Below, piece by piece: positions 23,840-35,572 of a DNA stretch of 64,000 nt. Position 1 is the first letter of the stretch; every line of letters starts with the position of its first letter. The DNA is from Jaltomata sinuosa (Eukaryota; Streptophyta; Magnoliopsida; Solanales; Solanaceae), in contig QJPP01000439.1 in the NCBI GenBank assembly GCA_003996215.1, positions 434,001 to 498,000 on the forward strand, written 5' to 3'. A model generated the notes under the pieces. It was given only the letters and a program-made list of their open reading frames with translations, had not been told where the DNA came from and made no database searches. A program made the translations under genes and the position numbers.

Positions 23840-26130
23840 ATTTACGTTGGATGAACAACAAATTTTCGCTAAGGAGGAGGGACTTCATCAAGCCATGGTG
23901 GTTAAATTATTCATGGGGATTAAATTTGTCAATTTTAAGATCGAATTTGCCTAAGTTCCTTGGCATTAAGGGATATTGTCTAATTAGGATGTTTGCTCAA
24001 AGGCAACTTCTTATTGGTATGAATTAATATGATGATTTTGTGACTGCATTATCAATATGCGTGAATTATTTCATGCACAACGACAAAGAGCATCAAATTA
24101 ATGTTTTCCCGTGGACTATTGAATTCAACTCTAAGGAGAAAATTTCACGTGCTGCAGTATGAGTTTCGTTTCCAAATCTTTCAACGAATTTGTTTGTTAA
24201 GAGGTCTTTGATTTCCATTGCTTTGGCAGTAGGGGAACCTATTATTGTAGATAAGGTCACACAAGTGAGATCAATATCTACACGACTAGGGTGAGGGCAA
24301 TCCTTGACTTATTGAACAAGCATCCGGATCATATTCGACTTCAAAGTGTGCACAAAGTTACATAAATAATTATTGAGGAGTTTCCGGAGGTGGTGTATGA
24401 TAATTTTTCTCAATATTGCACTCATTGTAAACACCAAGATCATGATGAAAATAAGTATCGATTGTTAATTGAACAAAATGTAGTGGTTCAAAGAGAAGAT
24501 GTTGTGGCAATGGAGATTAAGGGAGCCTTGATTGAGAAATTACAAGGAGATGCACATGATTATCTAAAAACTACGATGGAACAACAAAAGGGAGTTAACA
24601 TAGGAGATATTCTAGTAGGTCGAGCATTGACTAGCGTACGTGTTTGAAAACTTAGCTGAAATCTCATGAGCTGAAAATGAAGATGTTGTAGATTTGCGTC
24701 CTAATTGAGTGGAAATGGGGGTAGTCTGTTAGGTAATAGTAAACTAGTAGCAATGAAAATCTAAACGTTTTGGTTTGAAAGGTGCAAGAGATGATGTAAC
24801 CAACCAAAAATCTATGAGAAGCCTAATTTGGTGGATACAAGTGTCCCTGGCTGGGAGTTCGAAGATTTTCAAGCATGCTATGAATTTGAACAATGCTAGA
24901 GCTGATGCTGGAGGTAAGGGTTGGATAGTGGTCTCATGTTAACAATCCGTTAGTCCTCAGATTGACAAAGAACTTAATATGATAAAGGAATTAGATCTTG
25001 AAACAAATAACAATGTGTGTCCTAACACTTTTGGGGATCTTTCAGGTAAAAAGGAGTACCAATTTGGTTCGGACAGTACTAAATGTCAAATTGCACATTT
25101 GGAATTGACAAACATATTAATGCAACAACAAATTGCAAGTTTGATTTGTCCCGTGCCCGTCTTAAAGTTATTGATGGTCACATTAAACACTTTTGTGTTT
25201 GAGATCCCTACTCAAAATCTATAGAGTTATTTGGTGAGCAACATGATGATTCTGGGCAGCAATTAATGCCCACAAAGAATCGCCAAGATGTGGATAAGAT
25301 TATAGCCTCCACTCTAACATATTCAAGCAACAAAGTTGAAACAAAGAGTGATCAAAAAAGTGATACAAGTGTGAAGAGTTGAGCAAAGATGGCGAAGGGA
25401 GAGGGACAAGTTTCATCCCCTCCAATGCACACCAAGTTTAGTTCAGTGTCCCCAACATTTGTGCTAAATTGTGTCATGATTCTTTCATCTTTAATCGCAG
25501 AACAACTTATGGCTCAAATGAGTGCACCTTTAAATGTAAGTGTTTTGATTATCCAATTGACCCCTATTATTGCTCTTCTTGCTTTAGTGTCACATGATAT
25601 GTAAACTTTGAAAGCTATGGATAATCCTACTAAAAAGAAGTTATTGAAATAGTGTTAAAAGGTATCAACCATGAGCTTTAGTATAAGACCTATTGAAAGC
25701 TTTTGAGGATGATATGGGCTTTGACATATTTGATGAAAAAGATGCGAATGACATATTGGATCAATATTTGCTTAAGTGGCTAGATGGAGATGTTTCACCT
25801 AGGCAACAAAGGAGAGGATTCAAAACAGAGAAGACTTTAAGAAAAAAATATAGTTGATGATAAAGTATTTGAGGAGGCTGTCCTAAGACAACTACCAATG
25901 GAGTGACAAAACAGAAGGAGACAAGGTTCAACTATATCAACAAGGTCCAATAGATTCATGAAGAATTGATGAAGTATCAAGAGATTTTAGAGCGGCTGGA
26001 AAAAAAAGACAAAGTAAAAAATCAGATTTTTATCGGGCTACATCTGCTTAAAGATTTCACAATTTAAAAGAAACAAGAGCTTGACTCTGGAAAAAAAAGA
26101 CAAAGTAAAGAACCAGATTTTAGAGCGGCT
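23840..26130 (+). pseudogene. Broken LINE-type ORF1 (DUF4283 plus CCHC zinc knuckle)
   Basis: Translating across frames gives a decayed retroelement protein. It has a DUF4283-like region (about 23930-24300: GIKGYCLIRMFAQRQLLIG, then INVFPWTIEFNSKEK, RSLISIALAVGEPIIVDKVT), an EEFPEVVYDNFSQY linker, and a zinc knuckle CTHCKHQDHDENKYR at about 24416-24460 in which the last Cys is Tyr. Several stops and frameshifts interrupt it. Downstream 24650-25250 reads like the poorly conserved ORF1 tail; 25380-26130 is uncertain and includes a short direct repeat (26003 and 26087, gacaaagtaaa). No reverse transcriptase was recognised, so only an ORF1 remnant is present. In intact LINEs this protein binds RNA and helps transposition. 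Confidence 0.65.
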
Positions 26131-26449
26131 TGCTTATTTTAATTTTTCAATATTTAACAATTATCATTTGTAATATCGTCATAGAGTGTGTTCTAAACTC
26201 TATGATCATGATCATAAATATTTAGTTTTGTCTTCTTCTTATTCTTTACATGCATGCTATTCAAAAATCATTAACTCAAAATTGTGGATCCGTCTCTATA
26301 GATCAAAACTATAGAATTACCAAACCTATAACTTATACTATGTCGTCGCCCCTATTTGTGTATAGAAATTAAACTTAATTATTTTTCTCTTTTAATATAA
26401 CCTACTACTATACTATTAGTAGATGAATAAACAAATAATTTCCATTCTC

Positions 26450-26490
26450 CTATTATTTTATACTTATATATATTTATATTATAAACTTTA
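26450..26490 (+). promoter_or_regulatory. TATA-like element of clade-A AHL gene
   Basis: 'tatacttatatatatttata' about 280-320 bp before the predicted ATG, followed by a TC-rich stretch (cccctctcctctctctttct), common in plant 5' UTRs. Transcription start not determined. Confidence 0.45.
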
Positions 26491-26767
26491 GGGTGAGAGA
26501 AAGAAATGACTGCGTTTGTTTGAGTCTTTGTCCCCTCTCCTCTCTCTTTCTTCTTCCCTTCCCTTTCTTTCTACTCAAAAAACCAAATCTCCATAGCAAG
26601 TTTCTTCTTGTTTTCTAAATCTCTTATTCAACAAAAAAATAGAAAAAAGATCCCATTTTTTAAAAACCTTATATTAAACAAAACCAAAGAAAAAAACATA
26701 CACATCTAGTAGTTTTTAATATTTTTTTCATTTGATATTGTTTTTTGTACTTTTGAATGTTTTGGTC

Positions 26768-29700
26768 ATGGCTGGTTTGGATTTAAGCACTACTTCTCGT
26801 TATGTTCATCAACTTCACCACCCGGCTGACTTCAATCTGCATAGACAACCGGATGATGAAGCTAACAACAACCAATTTTCCGATGACCATCATCACGAGG
26901 ATAACGGTCATCAGAATCAAGGTCAGAGAGAACACACTTTTATTTACTTACTTTTTTTTATATCTTCAATCAGCACGCCCTCTTAATCGTGCTGATTGGA
27001 GAATTTTTGTTGATAATAAGTGGTGGTGACCGATGAGACTTGAATCTAAGACCTTCTGTCTATTCTGATATCATGTTAAACTGTCTCACTAGTCATTTCA
27101 TCTAAAAATTTAAATAATCCTAGGGAACACATTTTTACTTACTTTTTTATATTTTCATTCAGCACACCCTCTTAACCATGCTGAATTATTTTTTTTAATA
27201 AATCAACATTTGAGAAAGTTTTTGTTGATAATAGGTGGTGATGACCGGTGAAACTTGAATCTAAGACCTTTTGATATCATGTTGAACTATCTCACTAGTC
27301 ATTTCATCTAAAAGTCTAAACAATCATAAAGAACACATTTTTACTTACTTTTTTTTTTATATTTTCAATCAGCACGCCCTCTTAATCGTGCTGAGTGATT
27401 TTTTTTTTTTTTGTATAAATTAAGCTCGGAGATTTTTTTTGAATCTAAGACCTTCTGTCTGTTTTAATATCATGTTGAACTATATATCTGACTAGTCATT
27501 TCATCTAAATATTCAAAAAATTAGAAAGAATACATTTATTTACTTAATTATATCTTCGATCAGTACACCCTCTCTCGCCTTGAGTTTTTAATGAGCTGAA
27601 CACATAAAACTCTTTTTTTAAAAAAATAAAGAAATAATAGGTGGTGTCCGGCGGTGAGACTTGAGCCCAAGACCTTTTGTCTGGTCTAAAAACAATGTTA
27701 AATTATGTGACAAATCTCATATGAAAATTTAAATGATTCGAGCTAGAGAGCACACTTTTATTTTCTTAATTATATTTTCCATTAGCACACCCCCTCACTA
27801 AGGGGCCAAATTGATAGGTTGTGGTGATTCTTGAATTCAAGACCTTCTGCCTGTTTTGATATCATATTGAAGTATTTGACCTATGCAGACTTTTATTTAC
27901 TTAATTATGTCTTCAATAACAGGTGATATCGTTGGCCGGAGACCTAGAGGGCGGCCACCGGGGTCGAAAAACAAGCCAAAACCACCAGTAATAATCACTA
28001 GAGAAAGTGCAAACACATTGAGAGCACATATATTGGAGATTGGAAATGGATGTGATGTATTTGAGTGTGTTTCAACTTATGCTAGGAGAAGACAAAGAGG
28101 TATTTGTATACTAAGTGGTAGTGGGACAGTAACAAATGTTAGCATAAGACAACCTGCTGCAGCTGGTTCTGTAGTAACATTGCATGGAAGATTTGAGATT
28201 CTTTCCCTTTCTGGCTCATTCTTGCCTCCACCCGCTCCACCAGGTACGGGACTCTGTGACCATCTCATCTAAAAAGTAAAAAAAACCCAATAGCGGAAGT
28301 TAAGTTCAACGAAGGAGGTTCAATTGAATCCTCTTCGTTGAAATATTGTACTATAGTAATAAGGTAGATTTGTGATGGAACTAAGTGCAATGTAGGGGTT
28401 CAGCTGAACCCCTTCATCGGAAAATTATAATGTGTCTTCTTGAATCCCCTTGACATAAGGGAAGTTGCATCGAGTTATAAGTTATAATCCTAGATGTGAC
28501 ATTATTCCTATATTTTCTTGAATCCCTCTATTAGAGAGAAAGCTATCGACGATGCTAAGTTTAATGAAGGAAGTTCAGTTGAATCCCTTTGGTCGAAATG
28601 TTTTATGATACTAATAGGGTAATTTTTAAAAAATATATATTTTTGAATCCCTTTGACATAAGAAAAGTTACATCAGTTCACAAGTTTGAATCCTACATGT
28701 TATGACTTTCTTATATTCTTGAATCCGTTTTTTTAGAGAGAAAGCTATTGACGATGCTAAATTCAATGAAGGAAGTTCAGTTGAACTTCTTTGATCGAAA
28801 AATGATATGGTACTAATAGAGTAATCTTAAAAAATATTTATATTTTTGAATCCCTTTTGACATAAGAAAAGTTACATCAAGTGATCACAAGTTTTGAATC
28901 CTACATGTGACAACATTCTTATATTTTCTTGAATCCTATCTTAGGATTCTTGTTTCACTAAAATTCACAGTTTTATTTACTCAGTTATGTCTTCAACAGT
29001 CGTTGTTAGATAACCTTGTGAACGTATCTCATACAAAAATTTAAGTTGTCTTAGAAAACAACTGCCTTATTTACTTAATTATGACTTCAACAACCTCACC
29101 AGGTGCAATGTATCAAGCCCACAGTAAAATTATGACTTCGACTTTCTTATATTTTCTTGAATCCAGTGGCTAAAATTCCTGGTTTTGTAAAATTCAGAGT
29201 TTTATTTACTTAATTATGTCTTCGATAACTGTTGTTAGCTAACCTTATGATTGTCTCTCGTATAAAAGTTTAAGATATTTGACAGAACGACAGTTTTATT
29301 TACTTAATTATGACTTGAACAGCCTCACCAGGTGTAATGAATTAACCATGTAATCATTTTGTCTACAATTGAAACACGATTTCATTTTTTATTATTTACT
29401 TAATTATGTCTTCAACAGGTGCGACTAGTCTGACGATTTTCCTAGCTGGTGGACAAGGGCAAGTTGTTGGAGGAAGTGTAGTAGGGGAATTGATTGCTTC
29501 AGGACCAGTTATTGTTATAGCTTCATCTTTTACAAATGTTGCTTATGAGAGATTGCCATTAGAGGAAGATGAAGGAGGACTTCAAATTCAACCACATGAA
29601 GTATCACAAGTTTCTAGTGGAAATAATAATAATAATAATGGCCCTAATAGTAGTGGTGGTGTTAATAATAATAATAATAGCCAATTTCCTCATGACCCTT

Positions 29701-29768
29701 CATCTGGATTTCCATTCTTTAATCTTCCTTTGAATATGCCTAATGGACAACTACCATTTGGTGTCTAA
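26768..29768 (+). CDS. Clade-A (type I) AHL protein, AT-hook plus PPC/DUF296, with two introns
   Basis: Exons 26768-26921, 27923-28243 and 29419-29768 (TAA) join in phase to 274 aa. AHL proteins bind AT-rich DNA in the nucleus and repress or tune growth and development genes as PPC trimers. Visible here: a His/Asn-rich N-terminus (1-51); a type-I AT-hook RPRGRPPGSKNK (about 58-69); a PPC domain starting near 83 (LRAHILEIGNG) with the partner-contact core GRFEIL at 140-145, intact; then TSLTIFLAGGQGQVVGGSV and an Asn-rich tail with two N runs. The start at 26768 (MAGLDLST) is preferred to the in-frame ATG at 26732 because it matches clade-A starts. Clade-A AHLs are normally intronless; both introns here are phase 1 at AG|GT, repeat-built, and nearly alike at the 3' end. 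Without splicing the frame stops at once in both. It is intact if spliced. Confidence 0.88.
26922..27922 (+). repeat. AHL intron 1: tandem array of about six units
   Basis: 'gaacacacttttatttactt'-type starts recur at about 26929, 27121, 27333, 27524, 27747 and 27886. Most units hold 'cagcacgccctcttaatcgt', a 'gacttgaatctaagacctt' block (reverse: a B-box-like gattcaagtctc) and 'actagtcatttcatctaaa'. Spacing is 139-223 bp. The last, short unit supplies the splice acceptor. Confidence 0.8.
28244..29418 (+). repeat. AHL intron 2: two tandem repeat sets
   Basis: Set one (28290-28950) has units of about 196 bp around 'gacgatgctaa...gaaggaagttcag' (28548 and 28743, with an earlier diverged unit). 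Set two (28970-29418) repeats 'tttatttacttaattatg' followed by 'tcttcaacag' or variants at about 28975, 29070, 29205, 29300 and 29393. The last is the real acceptor. 'cctcaccaggtg' occurs twice (29095 and 29325) and resembles the exon 2/exon 3 junction. Confidence 0.75.
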
Positions 29769-29770
29769 AA

Positions 29771-29893
29771 CCTATGTTGCTCGGACTCTTGAAAAATGTT
29801 GACGGATGCGTGTGAGATACTCTAAAAGTAGTGCATTTTTGGAGAATCCTACACGGGTGTGACAACATTTTTTTGAGAGTCCAAGAAACATAG
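29771..29893. mobile_element. Solanaceae foldback MITE in AHL 3' UTR
   Basis: Ends 'ctatgttgctcggactct' and 'agagtccaagaaacatag' are inverted repeats; the interior (gtagtgcatttttggagaat) also folds back. It starts about 3 bp after the stop codon of the clade-A AHL. Other copies: 30252-30372 and 36408-36529. Confidence 0.8.
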
Positions 29894-30184
29894 AGTCTAT
29901 GAAGATTTCCATTAGGGAATTCTTAATGTACCATGTTTGTCATAGTGATGAATCTAGTGATTGTTGGATTTTCTCCATTTCTTTTTTTTGGGGAATTTTT
30001 TGTATTTTTTTTCTTGTTTTTTGTTTCTTCTTGGTTTTGTAACTCTATGGAATTCTGAAAATAGTGATGATGATCTACTCTTAATTTTCTTTTATTACAT
30101 TTTTTCGGTTCTCGAGACTCAATCTGACTAATGTTGAAAGCTAAATTGGATTAGATATATCATTTCAGTATTTTAAAATTTAAA

Positions 30185-30560
30185 TTCTGGATTTGCATCC
30201 TTTAATCTTCCTTTGAACATGCCTAATGGACAACTACCATTTGGAGTCTAAATCTATGATGCTTGGACTCTTAAAAAATGTCGACAAGTGCGTATCGAAT
30301 ACTTCAAAAGTAGTGCGTCTTTTGAAGAATCCTACGCGAGTGCGATAATCATTTTGGAGAGGGCAGGCAACATAGAGTCTAATAGCTACATATTCTTGAA
30401 GATTGCCATTAGGGGTTCTTGAAATACCATGTTTGTCATAGTGATGAATCTAGTGATTGTTGGATTTTTCTCCATTTATTTTTTTTGGGAATTTTTTGTA
30501 TTTTTTTTCTTGTTTTGTTACTTCCATGGAATTCTTAAAATAGTGATGATGATCTACTCT
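30185..30560 (+). pseudogene. Duplicated 3' end of the clade-A AHL gene
   Basis: 'ctttaatcttcctttgaaca' through 'caactaccatttggagtcta' repeats the last codons of the gene at 29768 (product end NLPLNMPNGQLPFGV) about 480 bp downstream, followed by a second copy of the foldback MITE and the same 3' UTR (gaatctagtgattgttgga, ttttttgggaattttttgta). No upstream AHL sequence accompanies it, so it is a partial tandem duplication of the 3' end. Confidence 0.85.
30252..30372. mobile_element. Second copy of the foldback MITE
   Basis: 'ctatgatgcttggactctt' to 'gggcaggcaacatagagtct'; carried inside the duplicated AHL 3' end and more diverged at its ends than the first copy. Confidence 0.7.
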
Positions 30561-30819
30561 TAATGTTCTTTATGAAACTCATTTCTATAAAGAAATGGTT
30601 TGAGAATGCAATATTCTTCAAATTAATTCACCTATTATATAGATGGTGTTATCTTACTTATTATTTGAGGTAGGTTTCTTCTCAATATTTTTCTATTTTC
30701 TCTATTGTAGATTATACTATATAATAAAACAGAAAATAAAATTATTTCACATTAGTCTAAGGAGATCTTGAATGGTAGACTCCCCCCCCTCCCTCTCTTG
30801 CATTGCTTTCAAGATAGTA

Positions 30820-31078
30820 CTCCCTCAGTCCCAATTTATATTATACTTTTCACTTTTCGAGAGTCAATTTGACTAATATTGAAAGCTAATTAATTAGAAA
30901 TATTTTTAAATTAAAATTTAAATATTCAAAACTATATGAAAAATAATATAAGTTGCAATTCTTCTTATGTCAATACGATAAGAAAATACACTCTAAAATA
31001 TTTGGTCGATTTCAAATTAAAGTTCACATAGTTTGAATCTCGAAAAGCAAAAAATATTCCATAAATTGAGATAGAGAT
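30820..31078. mobile_element. Stowaway MITE
   Basis: Left terminus ctccctcagtcccaatttat, right terminus ataaattgagatagagat, with TA on each side (30818-30819 and 31079-31080). 259 bp. Confidence 0.8.
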
Positions 31079-31112
31079 TACCTATATAGTACATTAAACT
31101 TTATGCCAATAA

Positions 31113-31347
31113 GGGGTCGTTTGGTACACATAATAAGATAAGTAGGGATATTCCATGAGTTGAGATATTCAGTGGAACTATTTTATCCCATTTTTCATAA
31201 GAGATAGTAATTTCATCATTTTAGTACAAATATGGTGGGATAAAATAATCTCGAGATTAACTAATACTTTATACTAAATTAGGATAAAGTTTATCTTAAT
31301 TCTTTTTTCAAATTATTATCCTTATCTCACGTACTAAAACGAACCGC
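31113..31347. mobile_element. Small MITE with 'ggggtcgtttggtac' ends
   Basis: Left 'ggggtcgtttggtacacata', right (reverse complement) 'gcggttcgttttagtacgtg'. Interior has opposed 'gggataaaataatctc' and 'ttatcctta' segments. Class (Harbinger-like or hAT-like) not settled. A fragment of similar type lies at 35.62 kb. Confidence 0.55.
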
Positions 31348-31349
31348 AA

Positions 31350-31850
31350 GGGCTTTTACCACACTGGGTTGTTCATCTAGTTTGATGAAATTAAAAGTTC
31401 ATGTGGTGGAGGTTCTATTAATTGTAACATGTCTTACATTAATGTTTGAGCTGAATTTCTTGATTTTGCTACAATACTTTTTTGGGAATTTGATCCACCA
31501 CTGGTCAATTGCTGAAAACAATGCTTTTTTCTCTCTCTCAGCTAAATTTTGACCTTAAGAAAAATGGAACCACATGACAAGTTCTCAGTACTTTGTCTAT
31601 CAAATATTTGTACTATCACTTAACAAATCTGTCCTGTGCAACTCGATGCATAAATCATCTCGTGTTAATAGAGTTTGAGAAGGCTATATTTAAGAGATGT
31701 GATGTAAATAACTTATTTTAATACAAATATTAATGATTATTTCTATGATTCAAACCCGTAATCTATAAATTACACGAAGAAAATTTTATCGTTACTCCAA
31801 AGCTCTCCTTCATTTGAAATACATACACTACAATTGTTTTTTCAGTAGTC
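31350..31850. other. Gene-free stretch
   Basis: No ORF, RNA or element ends recognised. Confidence 0.4.
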
Positions 31851-31858
31851 TTGTGTAC

Positions 31859-32562
31859 TAGGGGTGTGCATCGATCGGTTCAGTTCGATTTTGTATATTA
31901 TCGATTCGGTTTATTGGTTTCTGATTTGTCAACATGCAAAACCGATAACCAAACCAATAAGATATTCATTATCGATTTTTGGTTAATCGGTTTTCGTCCT
32001 TAACGGTTCAGTTTTCGGTTTAACCGATAAGAAAATGCTTCTATAATTTTTTTTGCTCTCTTATTTTCATCTACATATATGCACTACCTTCATGCATAAA
32101 AGTCTATACAAATTACAAGCATAAGCAAATTCAAATATGTTATTATTAAAACAAACTTATTTTCATTCTTGTTAACTAGCAAACTTGAATGCAGTAGCAA
32201 CACTAGCAATCTCTCAAAAAGAAAAACAACACTAATAGGTAGAACCCCACCAAACCAACGTCTTTAGAAAGAAAAGAACAACACTAAGACAACAACTATA
32301 AAATGCAAAAAAATAATAGGGTATATATTTAAAATCTAAAGCCACTATTATAATTATGGATAAAAATATAGTTTTAATATAATTTTATTGGGTTATCGGT
32401 TTAACCATTAACAAAAACCTTAAAACCAAAACCGAACCGATAGCCCAATAATTTTTTTACAAAACCGTTAAAAAATCGTTAACCCAATAACCCAATACCA
32501 ATAAACCAATAACATTTTTATCGGTTTGGTTTATTGGTTAAGTCAGTTTTTGCACACCCCTA
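31859..32562. mobile_element. hAT-type MITE, complete
   Basis: Perfect terminal inverted repeat taggggtgtgca/tgcacacccctа-type ends (12 bp), flanked by an exact 8-bp duplication TTGTGTAC (31851-31858 and 32563-32570). 704 bp. Interior holds repeated 'cggttcagttttcggtttaa' and 'accgataaccaaaccaata' blocks in opposite senses; no transposase. Confidence 0.9.
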
Positions 32563-32604
32563 TTGTGTACTCAAGTTCTCTCTAATAACATGCCTTCACT
32601 TAAC

Positions 32605-32790
32605 CATTGAAGGGTGTGATGGAGTGATAAATACTTCTCCATTCTTAATTATAAGTTTCGAATTCGAACCCTGAGCATAAAGTTACCTTTGATAGGGAGT
32701 GTTTCCCCCCAAAGTTAGACTTCTCGCGGCGAATCTGAATTAGTCGGACCCCAAAATGAATACTGGACACCGGATAGAAAAACAAAAAAA
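32605..32790 (+). mobile_element. tRNA-derived SINE
   Basis: 'gatggagtgataaatacttc', B-box-like 'cgaattcgaaccctgagcat', 'gcggcgaatctgaattagtc', 'ggaccccaaaatgaatactg', 'gacaccggatag'. The best-preserved copy of this family in the window. Confidence 0.65.
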
Positions 32791-33049
32791 AGACACATGC
32801 TTTCACTTGTGTGAACAATTTTCTAAGTTTTCTTGATGGACAACATGAAATAGGATTTCAATTTTCATACTCATGAATACATTTTGCTCTAAGGATTTCA
32901 TTTTCTTGATGGACAACATGAATTAGGACAGCAAGTTTTCATTTCATTTTGTTGTGTCCATTAATTTTAACTTAATGGTTTTTTTGCTAGCTCTTTCTTT
33001 ATGTAATCTGTATGAGGCACTATCCTCCTTATTCAAGTATCTAGTTTTA

Positions 33050-33220
33050 GTATATTTTAGTGGAATGACAGGATTTTTCCATTCTTGATTAGAAATTTCG
33101 GGTTCAGTACTGGAAATAGGAAAAATTCTTAGTAGAGAACGCTTTTCCCTTTTAATGAGCCTTACACGACGCGAATTTAAATTAAAACAGGTACTAAACA
33201 TCGAGTGAAAAAATTAAAAA
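33050..33220 (+). mobile_element. Diverged tRNA-derived SINE
   Basis: Same blocks as the copy 445 bp upstream (fcwd. B-box-like 'atttcgggttcagtactgg', 'acgacgcgaatttaaattaa', 'aggtactaaacatcgagtg'). Confidence 0.5.
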
Positions 33221-34910
33221 AAACAAAGTATGTAATTGTTTGGCATGACGAGTTCCGTCTCCTTATATATAAAGCATTGTTCATATTCCCGTCCAAGGGG
33301 ATATTAGGATCTAGAGTCGGTGAGTTCAGAATTAGTATACTCATATAATATAATACACATATCCTAACTTCTTCTTGCTAATACCTCAGTTCTTTTTATA
33401 GTATAATTACTATTATTAAACCAAAATGATTCTATTTTGTCTTACCATGTTTCCATTAAAGAAGATTTCCTCTTAAATAGTGAACTTTACGATTTCAAGT
33501 TGCTTTATTCTCCACTATTTGAGTTATATATGCATGTAAAGAATAACAGCTATTTGTATATATATAAAAAAAGGAACAAAAGATTCCTTAAATACACAAT
33601 AAATATAGAATTTAAGTTATATATAGTGACGATGTATAAGTTTTTTTGTATTACCGGGTAAAATAATTAACCTACAATAATAGGTAATACTTCGTATTAA
33701 TTCTGATATGATAACCTGAAAAATAGAGTGATGACTTGTCATAATAATAAGTTAAATTGCAGTGATATAGTGTTAGATCCCATCAGAACAAAATTTACTT
33801 GATTGATACATGTACATATACCTAGCAATTCAATATAAAATTCACCATATTGACTTAACTCCCTCCTTATAGTCAAGTGGCTGAACTCCCCTTTCCTCTG
33901 CTATTCCTTAGCAATTTAGGCTAAAATTTGTTCTAGATCTAAGGGGATATCTTATATTTTCCTTATTTAACTTTCACTATAATTATTTGGCTTAGTTTCA
34001 ACACCTTTGGAGCACTTTATCGATTACTATGCCCTTCCTCGTTAAGTGATAAGTATTCTCATAAATTTTTCCTCGTTTAAACCTTTCTCTTCACTTTTAT
34101 AATCGTGACATATTAAGATATTGTTAAATAGATGGATCTCTGCTAATAAAATTCGACGCAGGACAATGACGTAGCCACATACAACCAAGGATCGAATTTG
34201 GGGAAATATAGAGACTTCTCTAGGCTCTCTTGATCAAATTGAGAGTCGCTTTGCCAGTCCATGAATATGCTACACCTAGCATTTCAAGGAGGATCGAACC
34301 CTTATCAGAGACGTGCCTATAGACACATATTAAAGTCTTCGGCTTGTACGACGTCTCCTTCCATTTTGCTCCAGCTATGAAAGAAAAAATGGGCACAACA
34401 CTTTATTCTTTTCTATTATTAAATACCCTTCAACAAAAAATTATACATTATACTAATTATAAATATATTAATTATCAAAATTCCTAGCTTCACCACTCCT
34501 GGAGATTTGGTGGGGGTATTAGTAGTTCTTTACTTTCAATGGTGAGTTGTTAGGACATAGATATCTAAGCTAACCAACTAAAATTGAATAAAACAAGGGA
34601 TAAATTATTTAAGGAAGACTAAGTTAAATAATTTTATTTTGTCTTTTCTTGGCAATTAATAAACTATTAAAAAACTTGTTAATTCAAAACTCAAATTAAA
34701 TAGTCCAAATAAACTATAGAGCTGACCAAAAACATGTCTTGGTAGTGATCTATAAATTAAATTAAACCTCTATGCTTATGATTCTTTAAATGAATAAATT
34801 AGTGATGACAACTATTTTATGTCCAATAAAAATAATTAGGATATGGTTATTAATGACAACTTAACTTCAACAGCATTTTTTGCACGAATGTTTGATATAT
34901 AGATTATTTA
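33221..34910. other. Gene-free stretch
   Basis: No gene supported. A segment at 34130-34390 has near-normal base composition (catttcaaggaggatcgaac) but no long ORF; origin unknown. Confidence 0.35.
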
Positions 34911-34916
34911 TATTAG

Positions 34917-35572
34917 TGTTAAAGGATCAAAAATATGCTTAAACCATTTTGATTTTTTGAATTTCATACCTAAATTATTGGGAGTGTGAGTTTCCTAACT
35001 AACTAAACTAGGATGTATAACTGAATTATTGGGAGTGTGAGTTTCCTAGTTAGTGAAACACACGTAGACGTTGACTAGACCAATATGTTTGTCTACAAAC
35101 GCTTCTAGGCGCGTTTGGCTATAAAATTTTCGTCCCCTGGCATATATAACGACTATATTAGCTGACACATTTTTTTTATTTTATATTTTCTAATTGATTT
35201 CTTTAAAACCCTAAACTCTCCTCTTCCAAGCGGAAGATATCGACGCCACAGTTGATACGAGATCACGATTTAGAAGGTGGAGAAAAAGATGTCACAATGG
35301 AGAATAAATTAATTTATACAGTGATAATTTTTAACCCTTAACCTTAACTTTTAACCATAATATTAATTTATTTAACTCTGTCACAGTGAAATTATTTTTT
35401 CACGTGGATTGTTACATGACAAAATTTTTAAACAAAAGAGAGAGTGTAGTACACACACCATCAAATTTTTGTTCAGGTGTGTTTTCGCTAATCATTAGAT
35501 ATCACACTTTCAATGGTTCAAGTATGAAACTCAAAAAATAGAATAATTTAAATGTGTTTTTGATCCTTAACT
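34917..35572. mobile_element. Foldback MITE, about 655 bp
   Basis: Left end 'gttaaaggatcaaaaatatg', then 'tgaatttcatacctaaatta' and 'gggagtgtgagtttcctaac'; right end reverse-complemented 'gttaaggatcaaaaacacat', 'tgagtttcatacttgaacc'. The 'attgggagtgtgagtttcct' block occurs twice near the left end (34977 and 35027). Half-elements of this family lie in intron 3 of clade-B AHL copies 1 (40.1 kb) and 4 (61.2 kb). Confidence 0.65.

Noticed and set aside
26922..27922. tRNA gene in AHL intron 1
   Set aside because: Only a B-box-like block; no foldable tRNA was found.
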